Position numbers and translations under genes: made by a program. A stretch of 37,214 nucleotides of DNA from an uncultured Rubrobacteraceae bacterium (lineage in GTDB: Bacteria > Actinomycetota > Rubrobacteria > Rubrobacterales > Rubrobacteraceae): contig CADCVD010000074.1 in NCBI GenBank assembly GCA_902806055.1, positions 1-37,214 of the forward strand, read 5' to 3'. Position 1 is the first letter of the stretch; each line of letters starts with the position of its first letter. The notes beneath the pieces are model-generated. The model did not search any database. It was not told the origin of the DNA and saw only the letters and a program-made list of their open reading frames with translations. Below are positions 1 to 9,038 of this stretch, piece by piece.

Positions 1-190
1 CGAAGATGAACTCGATGACGAACCCGATCGCGCTGAGCTGGACGAACGAACGCACGACGGCGATCATGATGTCCCCCTGCAGACCCAGCCGCTCGTAGAG
101 GCTCAGGGCGACCGCCACAGCGACGAGCCCCAGGGCGAGCAGGGCCGTCGCTAAGGTTCCCAGGCCCTCCGTTCCCAAGCCTCCTGTCAC
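1..190 (-). CDS. ABC transporter permease, UPF0014/FetB-like (N-terminal part, runs off the window start)
   Basis: Reverse-strand translation from GTG at 190: [63 protein letters not shown]. The VRxxxQLxxxG pattern after the first TM is typical of UPF0014. It starts one codon past the stop of the ATPase gene. Confidence 0.75.
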
Positions 191-913
191 TCAGAGCTCC
201 CCGTGAACGAAACGCTCGGCCTTCTCGTTGCCCACTCTACAGGAGAGAAACTCCTCCTTGCCCCAATTTCCCTCGCTTCTACCGTTCACAAGGAGCACCA
301 CGCGGTGCGCTATGCGCTCGACCTGGAGCAGGTCGTGACTTACCAGCAGGATGGTCAACCCGGCCCTCTCGTTGAGTTCCCGGATAAGCTGCTCCACTTG
401 ACGGCGCGCAGCTTCATCGAGCGAACTCGTCGGCTCGTCCATGAGCAGCACCTCCGGGTCAAGCGCCAAGGCGCGGGCGATCGAGACCCGCTGCTGCTGG
501 CCTACGGAGAGGCTCTCGGGGATGCGGTTCTTGAGATCTGGGTCGAGGCTTACCTTCTCCAGCAACTGGCGCGCGTCCGCCTCATGAGCGCGCCCGGCCA
601 GACGCGGACCATAGAGGATAGCGTCTTCGACCGTCTCCCCGAAGAGCGTGGGGAGCTGGAAGACCATCCCCACCCGCCGCCGCAGCTCCAGCGGGTTTAT
701 CGTGCTGGTGGGCGTACCGTCCAGGTAAACCTCGCCCGAGCTCGGCTCTATGAGCCGGTTCACGGCGCGCAGCAGCGTGCTTTTGCCTGCCCCGGAGGGG
801 CCTACGATAGAGGTGATCTCACCCTCGGAGCCTCTTACGTCTACCCCTTTTAGTATCTCTGCGTCGCCTGCCGAGTACCGGAGGCCAGAGATCTCAATCT
901 TATACGGCCCTAT
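191..913 (-). CDS. ABC transporter ATP-binding protein (FetA-like), full length extends upstream of the track ORF
   Basis: Track ORF 191..763 begins inside the protein. In-frame upstream translation gives [53 protein letters not shown]..., with Walker [10 protein letters not shown], signature LSVGQQQR and Walker B VLLMDEP. No ATG/GTG/TTG exists between the upstream in-frame TGA and the conserved N-terminus; ATA at 911-913 is the best-placed codon. Confidence 0.85.
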
Positions 914-1485
914 AGTGGATCACCTCCAGGCTCTGCTGTAACCTGGGTTTACAAGGCGGCCTGGGTTTCAAGCGGTGGGATATCCAAGTTCACTAACATA
1001 AGACATTGAGATATTGTTCCATCGGACGCCTGCGTACGCTACGCCGATACCTCCGAGTCTCCCGGGAAACTCTCCAGGTTACAGTGCACAACACCGACTC
1101 TGTGGCGCATCGGGTTAATAAATCAGGCACAAGCCAGGCTTCTCTTTAGAGCTTTCAGGAGAGCATGTTCGCGCGCCTACTATCGTGCTTTCGTCTTCGA
1201 TCCGGGTAGAAGAATATTGAAGTAGTCTGTCACAACCCTGCGGCGTTGGCTTAGTTGGTCGACGTATCCCTTCTAGTCTATAGAACTCTTCTGCCGGAAG
1301 GCTCTAAAAAGGTGTATCCTCGACGGCTTGTTAGTATATGTAACTCGCAGTCTGATCAGGTGAAGCTGTTCTTCTACGCGGATAACTCGGCGTGCTGCCA
1401 GAGGGTAGTTTGGAGGAGACCCGTCCAGGGATCAGGCACAGCGTAGAGGCTATACTGCTCGCGGAACACTTCAGGAGGGGGATAT

Positions 1486-1950
1486 ATGAGCGGCAGGCAG
1501 GTGCGGTACTGGCTGATCGAACACAGGCGTCTTGTTCCGGACTCGGACGAGACGACGTCGATGGAGGACTTCGCCTTCAGGAGTTTCGTGTGCTGTGAGG
1601 TGCCGGTAGGGGAGGGCTTCGACAGGGCTCTCGAGGTCTTTACCTCGCGGGAGGGCGCGGCTGCGGAGGCGCGGGGCATCAACAGCCTGGGCCGGACGAA
1701 AAACCTGACTATGGCGGAAGCACAAGTAGGATGGGCGCGTGAGGAGACAGACTGTGCGACAGCCGGCGAACCGGTAGAGTTGTCCGGCCCCGAGGTCTTC
1801 GATGTGCTTGAAAGCTCCGGCGTACCTTACGTTCTGCTCGACCCTCCGCCCGTAGACAGGCCCGTCATCGGGGGCCTGTGCATAGAGTCGGCTTCAGTCT
1901 TTGCGAACCGGCTGAGGCAGCGGCTATTTGCCGCGCTTAGAGAAGACTGA
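1486..1950 (+). CDS. hypothetical protein
   Basis: 154-aa ORF starting ATG, preceded by aggaggggg (Shine-Dalgarno-like); no family recognised. Confidence 0.6.
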   Translation: MSGRQVRYWLIEHRRLVPDSDETTSMEDFAFRSFVCCEVPVGEGFDRALEVFTSREGAAAEARGINSLGRTKNLTMAEAQVGWAREETDCATAGEPVELSGPEVFDVLESSGVPYVLLDPPPVDRPVIGGLCIESASVFANRLRQRLFAALRED

Positions 1951-2099
1951 GCGTTACAGGGTCGACTCATGTGAACTACACCTAAAAGCGATCATCGGGC
2001 CCGTCCTCGTGTGGCAGAGGTTTGTAGAGAGGCACGGGCTACTATCGAATGCGTATTAGAATCACTATGCAAACTCCATGAAGGAGACGTATAGAGTAC

Positions 2100-2718
2100 A
2101 TGTTCACTAGCCTCGCTCAGTGGGCAGTCGAGGTCATCTACTACTTCGGATACTCCGGGGTGGCTGTACTAATGTTGCTCTCCAACCTCTTTCTACCCAT
2201 ACCCTCTGAGCTAGTATTGCCGTTCGCGGGTTTTCTGGTCGGGCGAGGGTTCTTCTCGTTCCCCGTGTTGCTGTTGGCGGCAACGGCTGGGTCTCTGGTC
2301 GGCGCGCTGGTCGTCTATGCGCCCGCCGCACCGGCTCTGCCCCGAGCCGGTGCGGCGGTTCGTCAAGCGGTACGGACGGTTCGTGTTGTTGAGCGAGTCG
2401 GATCTCGACAAGGCGGGCGGATGGTTCGAGCAGCACGGGGGGAAAGCCGTGCTGCTCGGACGCCTCGTTCCCGGCGTGGGCGCCATGATCTCGGTGCCCG
2501 CCGGTATCGAGCGGATGCCGATCAAGGCATTCTTGATCTACACGCTTATCGGTAATGGTATCTGGAACGGGATGTTTATAGCTCTTGGTTGGGCACTGGG
2601 TTCGCAGTGGGAGATCGTGCGCGAGTACACCTCGGTCATCGAGTACGCGGTGCTGGCCGTCCTGACAGGGGTGATACTCCGGTTCGTTCTGCGCCGGTCG
2701 AAGAGGCGCGACAAGTAG
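2100..2718 (+). pseudogene. DedA family membrane protein, interrupted by a frameshift
   Basis: ORF 2100..2555 gives the DedA N-terminus (FGYSGVAVLMLLSNLFLPIPSELVLPFAGFLVGRG...AGSLVGALVVYA). ORF 2317..2718 in another frame gives the rest (PEPVRRFVKRYGRFVLLSESDLDKAGGWFEQHGGKAVLLGRLVPGVGAMISVPAGIERMPIKAFL...). The shift lies around 2320-2342. Confidence 0.8.
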
Positions 2719-3176
2719 CCTCGGGCTGATATTACGAGAAAGCAATCGCCGCCGAGCAGATAAAGGCATTAGAGACGCTACGAAGCGAGGCGAGATGGTG
2801 CCGGTGGAGAAGCCAAAGGGCAAGGTTTCACGTATACGGGACCATAAGCGCTCTCGTCTACGTAGCTCGCATCCGGGTCTGGACAACCTGTCCTGACGCG
2901 GTTATCCGGGTCAGGCAGCCGGTTCGCCTCTCGAACGGGGGTATCAGAGTTAAGGACCGTGACGGGTACGAAGAGCATTAGCAGGTAAAGAAGATGCTCC
3001 TGGACGACCAAGACCGGTGTTGCCATGCGCACGCTCGCCCCGATCTACAAACACTACGGCGCTAGAATACGGTAGATGGTGGTCTCTCTTCTGCTGCGCT
3101 TGCAGCGTGCGGGATCATAGGCGTGGGGTAGATAGTGATGTTGGATAAGGGCTATTCAGAGAGCGGGGTAAGCGGC

Positions 3177-3380
3177 ATGGCGGATACTAAGTTCGTTTGC
3201 GCGGTGTGTGGGAGCGCGTTCTCGGAGCACGAGGCAAGCGCGAGCACCTTTGAGTCGGAAGAAGATGAGATCCGTTGCCCCAACTGCGGCTCGGCGCAGG
3301 TGGAGACAGACCACTTCGACCCGAACGAGCCTCTGGTCGACCCGCGGGAAGGATCCGAGGACGAAGGTTATATCTCCTAA
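3177..3380 (+). CDS. small zinc-ribbon protein
   Basis: MADTKFVCAVCGSAFSEHEASASTFESEEDEIRCPNCGSAQVETDHF..., two CxxC knuckles. The start at 3177 is chosen over 3135 by similarity of the N-terminus to zinc-ribbon proteins. Confidence 0.6.
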   Translation: MADTKFVCAVCGSAFSEHEASASTFESEEDEIRCPNCGSAQVETDHFDPNEPLVDPREGSEDEGYIS

Positions 3381-3521
3381 AGCTTCCTTCGCGACTCGGT
3401 CAGGTTGGCTCGAAGCCCGGTAGAGCTTTGGTCTGGCTCTATGACTAACTGTCTCCACCGGCTTCGTTTCGCGTCTTTCTGCTGCGGGTACACGGGGCGG
3501 GTAACCCGAAAGGAGAGGCGT

Positions 3522-3917
3522 TTGCAGTACGATGAGTTTATCGATCGTATCCGGCAGCGGGCGGGTCTCGGCACGCCTGAGGAGGCGCAGAGGGTTTCGC
3601 AAGCGGCGCTAACGGTGCTAGGGGAGTACCTGGCCGGGCGCGAGGCGCTGGATCTCGCCGCGCAGCTCCCGCAGGGTATAGCGGAGATACTCCGTCAGCA
3701 GCCGCCGGATCGCAGCATGGTCTTCTCGTTCGCGGACTTCGTTCAACGCGTGTGTGAGGAGGAGGGGATAGAAAAGTTCGAGTATGCCCTGGCTCACGCC
3801 CGCGTCGTCATGGGAGTGCTGGAAGAGGCGGTCAGCGGAGGCGAGATGGAGGACGTCCGCCGGCAGTTCCCGTCCGAGTTTGATCCCCTCTTCGAGTCTG
3901 GAAGCGGAGCTTCCTGA
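3522..3917 (+). CDS. DUF2267 domain-containing protein
   Basis: From TTG at 3522 after aggagagg: LQYDEFIDRIRQRAGLGTPEEAQRVSQAALTVLGEYLAGREALDLAAQLPQGIAEIL..., the classic DUF2267 pattern. Confidence 0.8.
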   Translation: MQYDEFIDRIRQRAGLGTPEEAQRVSQAALTVLGEYLAGREALDLAAQLPQGIAEILRQQPPDRSMVFSFADFVQRVCEEEGIEKFEYALAHARVVMGVLEEAVSGGEMEDVRRQFPSEFDPLFESGSGAS

Positions 3918-3929
3918 GGTGCGGGTTCC

Positions 3930-4718
3930 GTGGGGGAGACGCGGATGATCCGGGAACCTTCTTTCGATGATGAACAGGCCGAGTTCTACGGAGAGGCTAT
4001 CGATGCCCTGGACCGGGCGGGCATCCGCTACATGCTCGGTGGAGCCCTGGCTCTGCACGCTTACACGGGCATCTGGCGAGACACGAAAGACCTCGATGTC
4101 TTCGTTCCCGAGGGCACTGTGGGACAGGTGCTAGAGAAGTTGACGGAGGCGGGTTTCGAGACGGAGATCACCGACCCTTGCTGGCTCGCCAAGGCGCACA
4201 GCGGCGACCTGTTCGTAGACATCATCCATGCCAGTCACAACGGTACCGGACCCGTGGACGAGTCCTGGCTCGCCAACTCGAAAGAGATCTCGCTGCTAGA
4301 GCGGCGGGCCTTCGTGATCCCTGCCGAAGAGATGATACTCTCGAAGATCTTTGTCGTCGCCAAGGACCGTTGTGACGTGGATGACGTACTGCATCTGATC
4401 TTCGCCGCCCGCGGAGACCTCGACTGGGGCCGTATGCTAGCCAAGATAGACGAGCACTGGGAACTGCTCCTCGCATACCTCCATTTCTACCGTTACGTCT
4501 ACCCGAGCCACGTCCACTACTTGCCCGACCCGGTCCTGGACTCTCTACATGAACGTTGCGAGCAAGGAGCCGAAACGGCGACGAACGACCCCCCGCGTTT
4601 CCGCGGGACGATGCTCGACAAGGATTCGTTCGCGGTGGACGTCGAGGAATGGGGTCTACCCGACGAGCGAACGGAGACGAGGCAGGCACGGGGATGCGAG
4701 GATGGGGAGCAACGGTGA
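3930..4718 (+). CDS. nucleotidyltransferase family protein (MNT/AbiEii-like fold)
   Basis: GGALALHAYTGIWRDTKDLDVFV fits the hG[GS]...DhDh nucleotidyltransferase motif, with a later FVDII acidic strand. The start may be internal at 3945. Confidence 0.7.
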   Translation: MGETRMIREPSFDDEQAEFYGEAIDALDRAGIRYMLGGALALHAYTGIWRDTKDLDVFVPEGTVGQVLEKLTEAGFETEITDPCWLAKAHSGDLFVDIIHASHNGTGPVDESWLANSKEISLLERRAFVIPAEEMILSKIFVVAKDRCDVDDVLHLIFAARGDLDWGRMLAKIDEHWELLLAYLHFYRYVYPSHVHYLPDPVLDSLHERCEQGAETATNDPPRFRGTMLDKDSFAVDVEEWGLPDERTETRQARGCEDGEQR

Positions 4719-5433
4719 GCCGGCCGTGAGGATCGCCGCTACCGCCGACGTACACGCCCGTGAGGGAGACGCCGAACGCCTGCGATCCATCGTCGAAGAG
4801 GCTGTGAGAGAAGCGGACGTGCTCATTATCGGCGGTGACCTGACCGATCTCGGACGACCCGAGCAGGCGGAAGTTCTCCTGGAAGCTTTGGAGGGTAGCC
4901 CTGTTCCAATCGTCGCTACCCTTGGCAACCACGACCACGAGAGCGGCCTGGCGGATGAGGTCTCACGCGTCTTTACGAGGGCCGGAGTTCACCTTTTGGA
5001 TCGCTCCAGCGTCGTAATAGACGGGGTGGGCTTCTCGGGCGTGAAAGGTTTTTGTGGCGGCTTCGACAGGAACTTGGCAAACCCTTTCGGCGAGAACCTC
5101 TTCAAGGACTGGGTCAACGAGGGTATAGAGGATGCAAAGGCGCTCGAAAGCGAGTTGTGTGGTCTCGAAGCTCAGCGGCGCGTAGCGGTGCTTCACTACG
5201 CGCCTATCAGGGCTACTGTGGAGGGCGAGCCACCGGAGATACACGCTTTTTTGGGTACGAGCCATCTCGCTCACGCCCTCGACGAAGGACGCGCCACGAT
5301 AGCCTTCCACGGGCACGCGCACGCCGGTAGCTTCGAAGGGAGAACCCCCGGGGGCGTCCCGGTCTTCAACGTCAGCGTCCCGGTCCTCGAGCAATCAGGG
5401 TTCGGGCGCCCCTATCATGTCTTTGAAGTCTGA
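4702..5433 (+). CDS. metallophosphoesterase (calcineurin-like)
   Basis: RIAATADVHAREGD...IIGGDLTDLG...ATLGNHDHE...HYAP...FHGHAHAG: all calcineurin-like phosphoesterase motifs. Overlaps the end of the nucleotidyltransferase gene. Confidence 0.85.
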   Translation: MGSNGEPAVRIAATADVHAREGDAERLRSIVEEAVREADVLIIGGDLTDLGRPEQAEVLLEALEGSPVPIVATLGNHDHESGLADEVSRVFTRAGVHLLDRSSVVIDGVGFSGVKGFCGGFDRNLANPFGENLFKDWVNEGIEDAKALESELCGLEAQRRVAVLHYAPIRATVEGEPPEIHAFLGTSHLAHALDEGRATIAFHGHAHAGSFEGRTPGGVPVFNVSVPVLEQSGFGRPYHVFEV

Positions 5434-6042
5434 GGATCAGGGCTTCTCTGTCAATCGATTGGATCTAGCCACCTTATGACGAAGCATTGGGGGCGGCGAG
5501 CCGCCCATATTCCTCAACAGCCTTGTCCGCGACCGTCTTTACCTCACGGTTCAGGTGAGATTGGTGCTCAGGGCGACCATCTCGCTATCCCCGTTTCTTA
5601 TCCTCAGCTTGCCGAGGGTACGAACCTCAAGCTCCACTACGGAACCATCAGCTCCGGCCCATCGATCCGCGACATACCGTAAGCAGTACTACTTCCAGCC
5701 GCAGCCGGGGCTCTTGGAGAAGGCGGCACTGGGCACGTAGTGCAAGCGTGCGGCCCGCGAGGAGCCCCGCAACGGTCTTTTACAGAGCTTACCAACGACC
5801 ATTCTTGCTTCTATGAGCCCGTAGAATAGTTACGTTCGAGTTTTTGTAGGGTATAGCGGATAGCAGTTCTATATGGCTCTCACCTAAAGAGAATTCAGCA
5901 ATGAGAAAGTGAGATGCTATCAACCGTTTTAACTGGCTTGCTATAGCTGAGGCGTGTATGTAAGGAGGTGAAAAGGTCTACCTCGACAGATGCTTCCGCT
6001 TGTAAGGAGCAGTTGGGAATTGAATAGCGAGGAGAAGCTACG

Positions 6043-7356
6043 ATGAGCGAAGCAAGGCAGATAAAGGAACAAACCGGAAGGCTTGGGGTGCTGACGCCGG
6101 GGATGGGGGCGGTAGCGACCACTCTGTTCGCGGGTGTCGAGATGATAAAGAAAGGCCTCGCGCAGCCGGTGGGCTCGCTGGCCGAGTCCGGCACCATACG
6201 GCTCGGCAAGCGCACCGAGAACCGCGTCCCGAAGATAAAAGAGTTCGTCCCTCTAGCAAAGACAGAGGATCTCGTCTTCGGCGGCTGGGATGCCTTCCCC
6301 GACGACGCCTATGAGGCCGCCGCCGTCGCCGGGGTTCTAGAGAAGGAGCATCTCAACGCAGTTCGGGACGAACTCAAGGAGATCCGGCCGTTCCCGGCGG
6401 TCTTCGATCCCGCCTACGTCGCCAGGATCGAGGCGACCCACAAAAAGGAGTACGGGTCCCTGCGCGAGGCCGCCGAGCAGGTGCGCGAGGACATCCGCGC
6501 CTTCAAGAGCGAGAATGGTCTCGACTCCGCGGTGATGGTCAACTGCGCCTCGACAGAGGCGTACGCCCAGCCCCAGAAAGCTCACTTCGATCCCGACGCT
6601 TTCGAGTCTGCGCTCGATCGCTCGGACCCCGCGATCTCCCCGGCGATGGTCTACGCTTACGCCGCCATTATGGAGGGCGTCCCTTATGCCAACGGCGCAC
6701 CGAGCCTCGCTGCCGACATCCCCGCCCTCGTGGAGCTCGCCGATGATAGGGGCGTGCCTGTGGCCGGCAAGGACTTCAAGACCGGCCAGACCTTGATGAA
6801 GACCATGATCGCCCCGGGTCTCAAGGCGAGGATGCTCGGCCTCGAAGGCTGGTACTCGACCAACATCCTCGGCAACCGTGATGGGGAGGTGCTCGACGAC
6901 GCGCAGAGCCTCAAGAGCAAGGAGGTCAGTAAGCTCTCGGTGCTCGATACGATACTCCAGCCCGAGAAGAACCCCGAGCTTTACGGGGACATCACGCACG
7001 TAGTCAAGATCAACTACTACCCTCCTCGCGGCGACGCGAAGGAGGGCTGGGACAACATAGACATCTTCGGCTGGCTCGGCTACCCGATGCAGATTAAGAT
7101 AAATTTCCTCTGCCGTGACTCGATCCTCGCCGCTCCCATAGTCCTCGACCTCGCCCTCTTTTTGAACCTCGCACAGAGGGCCGGTATGAGCGGCATCCAG
7201 GAGTGGCTCTCGTTCTACTTCAAGAGCCCTATGACCGCCCCCGGGCTCTACCCCGAGCACGACCTCTTTATCCAGCAGATGAAGCTAAAGAATACTTTAA
7301 GGGCGATAAAGGGCGAGGACCTCATAACCCACCTCGGCCTCGACTACTACGAGTAG
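6043..7356 (+). CDS. ino1: myo-inositol-1-phosphate synthase (inositol-3-phosphate synthase)
   Basis: 437 aa; LGVLTPGMGAVATTLFAGVEMIKKG nucleotide-binding N-terminus; GKDFKTGQTLMKTMIAPGLKARMLGLEGWYSTNILGNRDG...SKLSVLD... and FLCRDSILAAPIVLDLALFLNLA...SFYFKSPM are hallmark MIPS segments. Confidence 0.93.
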   Translation: MSEARQIKEQTGRLGVLTPGMGAVATTLFAGVEMIKKGLAQPVGSLAESGTIRLGKRTENRVPKIKEFVPLAKTEDLVFGGWDAFPDDAYEAAAVAGVLEKEHLNAVRDELKEIRPFPAVFDPAYVARIEATHKKEYGSLREAAEQVREDIRAFKSENGLDSAVMVNCASTEAYAQPQKAHFDPDAFESALDRSDPAISPAMVYAYAAIMEGVPYANGAPSLAADIPALVELADDRGVPVAGKDFKTGQTLMKTMIAPGLKARMLGLEGWYSTNILGNRDGEVLDDAQSLKSKEVSKLSVLDTILQPEKNPELYGDITHVVKINYYPPRGDAKEGWDNIDIFGWLGYPMQIKINFLCRDSILAAPIVLDLALFLNLAQRAGMSGIQEWLSFYFKSPMTAPGLYPEHDLFIQQMKLKNTLRAIKGEDLITHLGLDYYE

Positions 7357-7431
7357 GAAAGGAATCTGCTGTGAGGCTGAGGGAACCTACCCTACGCCCT
7401 CGGCAAGACCTAACTAGTTGAGGAGAATGCG

Positions 7432-8595
7432 GTGAGGCGCGGCGCATCATCGGCAACGGGCGAGTCTAGTCCCGTCAGGCTGCTGCTCGTCACGGACTCC
7501 CTCGAAGTAGGGGGAGCAGAGCGTCACGTCGTTGACCTAGCGGTCGAGCTTGCTCAGGGAGGTTACGAGGTTGCGGTTGCCTGCTCCGTCTCGGGCTCGC
7601 TCGGGAAGCCGCTCGTAGAGGCGGACGTACCTGTCATACCGCTGCTCGACCGGAAGGTCAAGCGCCGCGTGAGCTTGGCCTACGCATTCAGGCTTCGGCG
7701 GCTCGTGAAGGGGAGACAGTTCGATCTCGTGCACGCGCACGTCTACGCCAGCGCCGCGGCCGCCGCGCTGGCTTGCCTGGGGACCGGTGTTCCCCTCGTG
7801 CTCACCGAGCACACCGATGCCCTTTGGCAGGGCCGGAGGGCACAGTTGCTCAGCCGGTTCGTCTACGGACGCGCGAGGCGCATCATCGTGGTCTCCAGCG
7901 CGATACGCCAGCGTCTCATAAGGCGCGATGGCGTACCACCGGACCGCGTTACCCTCGTGCCGAACGCTGTGGCTGGCGCCTGCGGGACGGTCGCGTCCCC
8001 GCCGGAGCTACCGGCGGGGCTGGGGGATGGGCCGCTGGTTGGGGTCGTCGCCCGGCTGCAGCCGGAGAAGGGGCTGGACCATTTCCTAAAGGCCGTCGCC
8101 CGCGTCGCGCCGTTGGTCCCGGAGACACGTTTCATCATCGTGGGCGACGGTCCTTTACGCGGAGAGTTGGAGGCTCTGGCGAAGCGTCTCACGGTGGGGG
8201 AGAGCGTATGCTTTCTCGGATTCCGGTCCGACGCGCGCGAGATCACCAGGCTGCTGGACGTGCTGGTGGTCCCCTCGCTGACTGAGGGCTCGCCGTTGGT
8301 CGTTCTGGAGGCGATGGCGGCTGGCGTCCCTGTGGTCGCCAGCGACGTGGGCGGGATACCTGACCAGGTCCGGCACGAGAAAGAAGGGCTTCTGGTCCCG
8401 CCCGGTGAACCGGAGGCCCTGGCAGACGCTCTCTTTCGTTTGCTACGCGACCCGGCGTACGCGCGTTCTTTGGGCGAGGAGGGCCGGCGACGGGCGCATT
8501 CCGAGTTCGCCTACCGGACGATGGTAAGACGGATCGAAGACGTCTACCGTAAGGTCCTCGGCCGACCTGCCGGACGAAACGCTTCCCCCGAGTAA
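7432..8595 (+). CDS. glycosyltransferase family 4 (GT-B)
   Basis: LLLVTDSLEVGGAERHVVDLA...VGVVARLQPEKGLDHFLKA...FLGFRSD...VVPSLTEGSPLVVLEAMAAGVPVVASDVGGIPDQV: GT4 pattern; GTG start with upstream gaggag. Confidence 0.9.
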   Translation: MRRGASSATGESSPVRLLLVTDSLEVGGAERHVVDLAVELAQGGYEVAVACSVSGSLGKPLVEADVPVIPLLDRKVKRRVSLAYAFRLRRLVKGRQFDLVHAHVYASAAAAALACLGTGVPLVLTEHTDALWQGRRAQLLSRFVYGRARRIIVVSSAIRQRLIRRDGVPPDRVTLVPNAVAGACGTVASPPELPAGLGDGPLVGVVARLQPEKGLDHFLKAVARVAPLVPETRFIIVGDGPLRGELEALAKRLTVGESVCFLGFRSDAREITRLLDVLVVPSLTEGSPLVVLEAMAAGVPVVASDVGGIPDQVRHEKEGLLVPPGEPEALADALFRLLRDPAYARSLGEEGRRRAHSEFAYRTMVRRIEDVYRKVLGRPAGRNASPE

Positions 8596-9038
8596 CCGGA
8601 GCTTAACAAGAACCTCTGAACGAAGGCAGACATCGCAGCGGGATACTACCTTTCTAACCAGAACCTCGTTCAAATCTACGCGAAACTGGTATGCTCCCGG
8701 ATCTCTGAACCTGATATTTACCGTAGGAGACGGTTACATCGGAAGCGTAGCGACGGCGGTACTAGTGGAGATGGAACACGTGGCAACGCCCGGAGCTTAT
8801 CAGTCGCCCTGCAGCATCAAGCAAAAAAACGGCCACTGTACTCTAGTGGATGTCGCAGAAGCATTGCTTTTCGGCCACGATCTCCGACGCCTGGACTGAA
8901 TGCAAACCTACTCGTACACTCACGCCTCCAACTTCGCCACGACTCAAGAGCCGTACGTAGACCTACCTCGCCCCCGGGCTCCGGCGAGTACCCAGAGCTT
9001 CCTCGACAACCTTCTCACCAACTCGCCAAGTTCTTCTT

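Noticed and set aside
203-853. 216-aa plus-strand ORF
   Set aside because: Antisense to the ABC ATPase with clear Walker motifs on the minus strand.
2300-2345. Programmed ribosomal frameshifting in the DedA gene
   Set aside because: No slippery heptamer or clear stimulatory structure, and the local protein sequence around the junction is scrambled; mutation or sequencing error is more likely.
2134-2886. 250-aa minus-strand ORF
   Set aside because: Antisense to both halves of the DedA gene; Arg/Pro-rich shadow ORF.
6337-7260. 307-aa minus-strand ORF
   Set aside because: Exactly antisense to the clear myo-inositol-phosphate synthase gene; no family features.
8600-9030. Possible gene in the gap between the GT4 and sulfotransferase genes
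   Set aside because: No ORF with family features; only a short minus-strand tail (GEKVVEEALGTRRSPGAR*) that I cannot assign.
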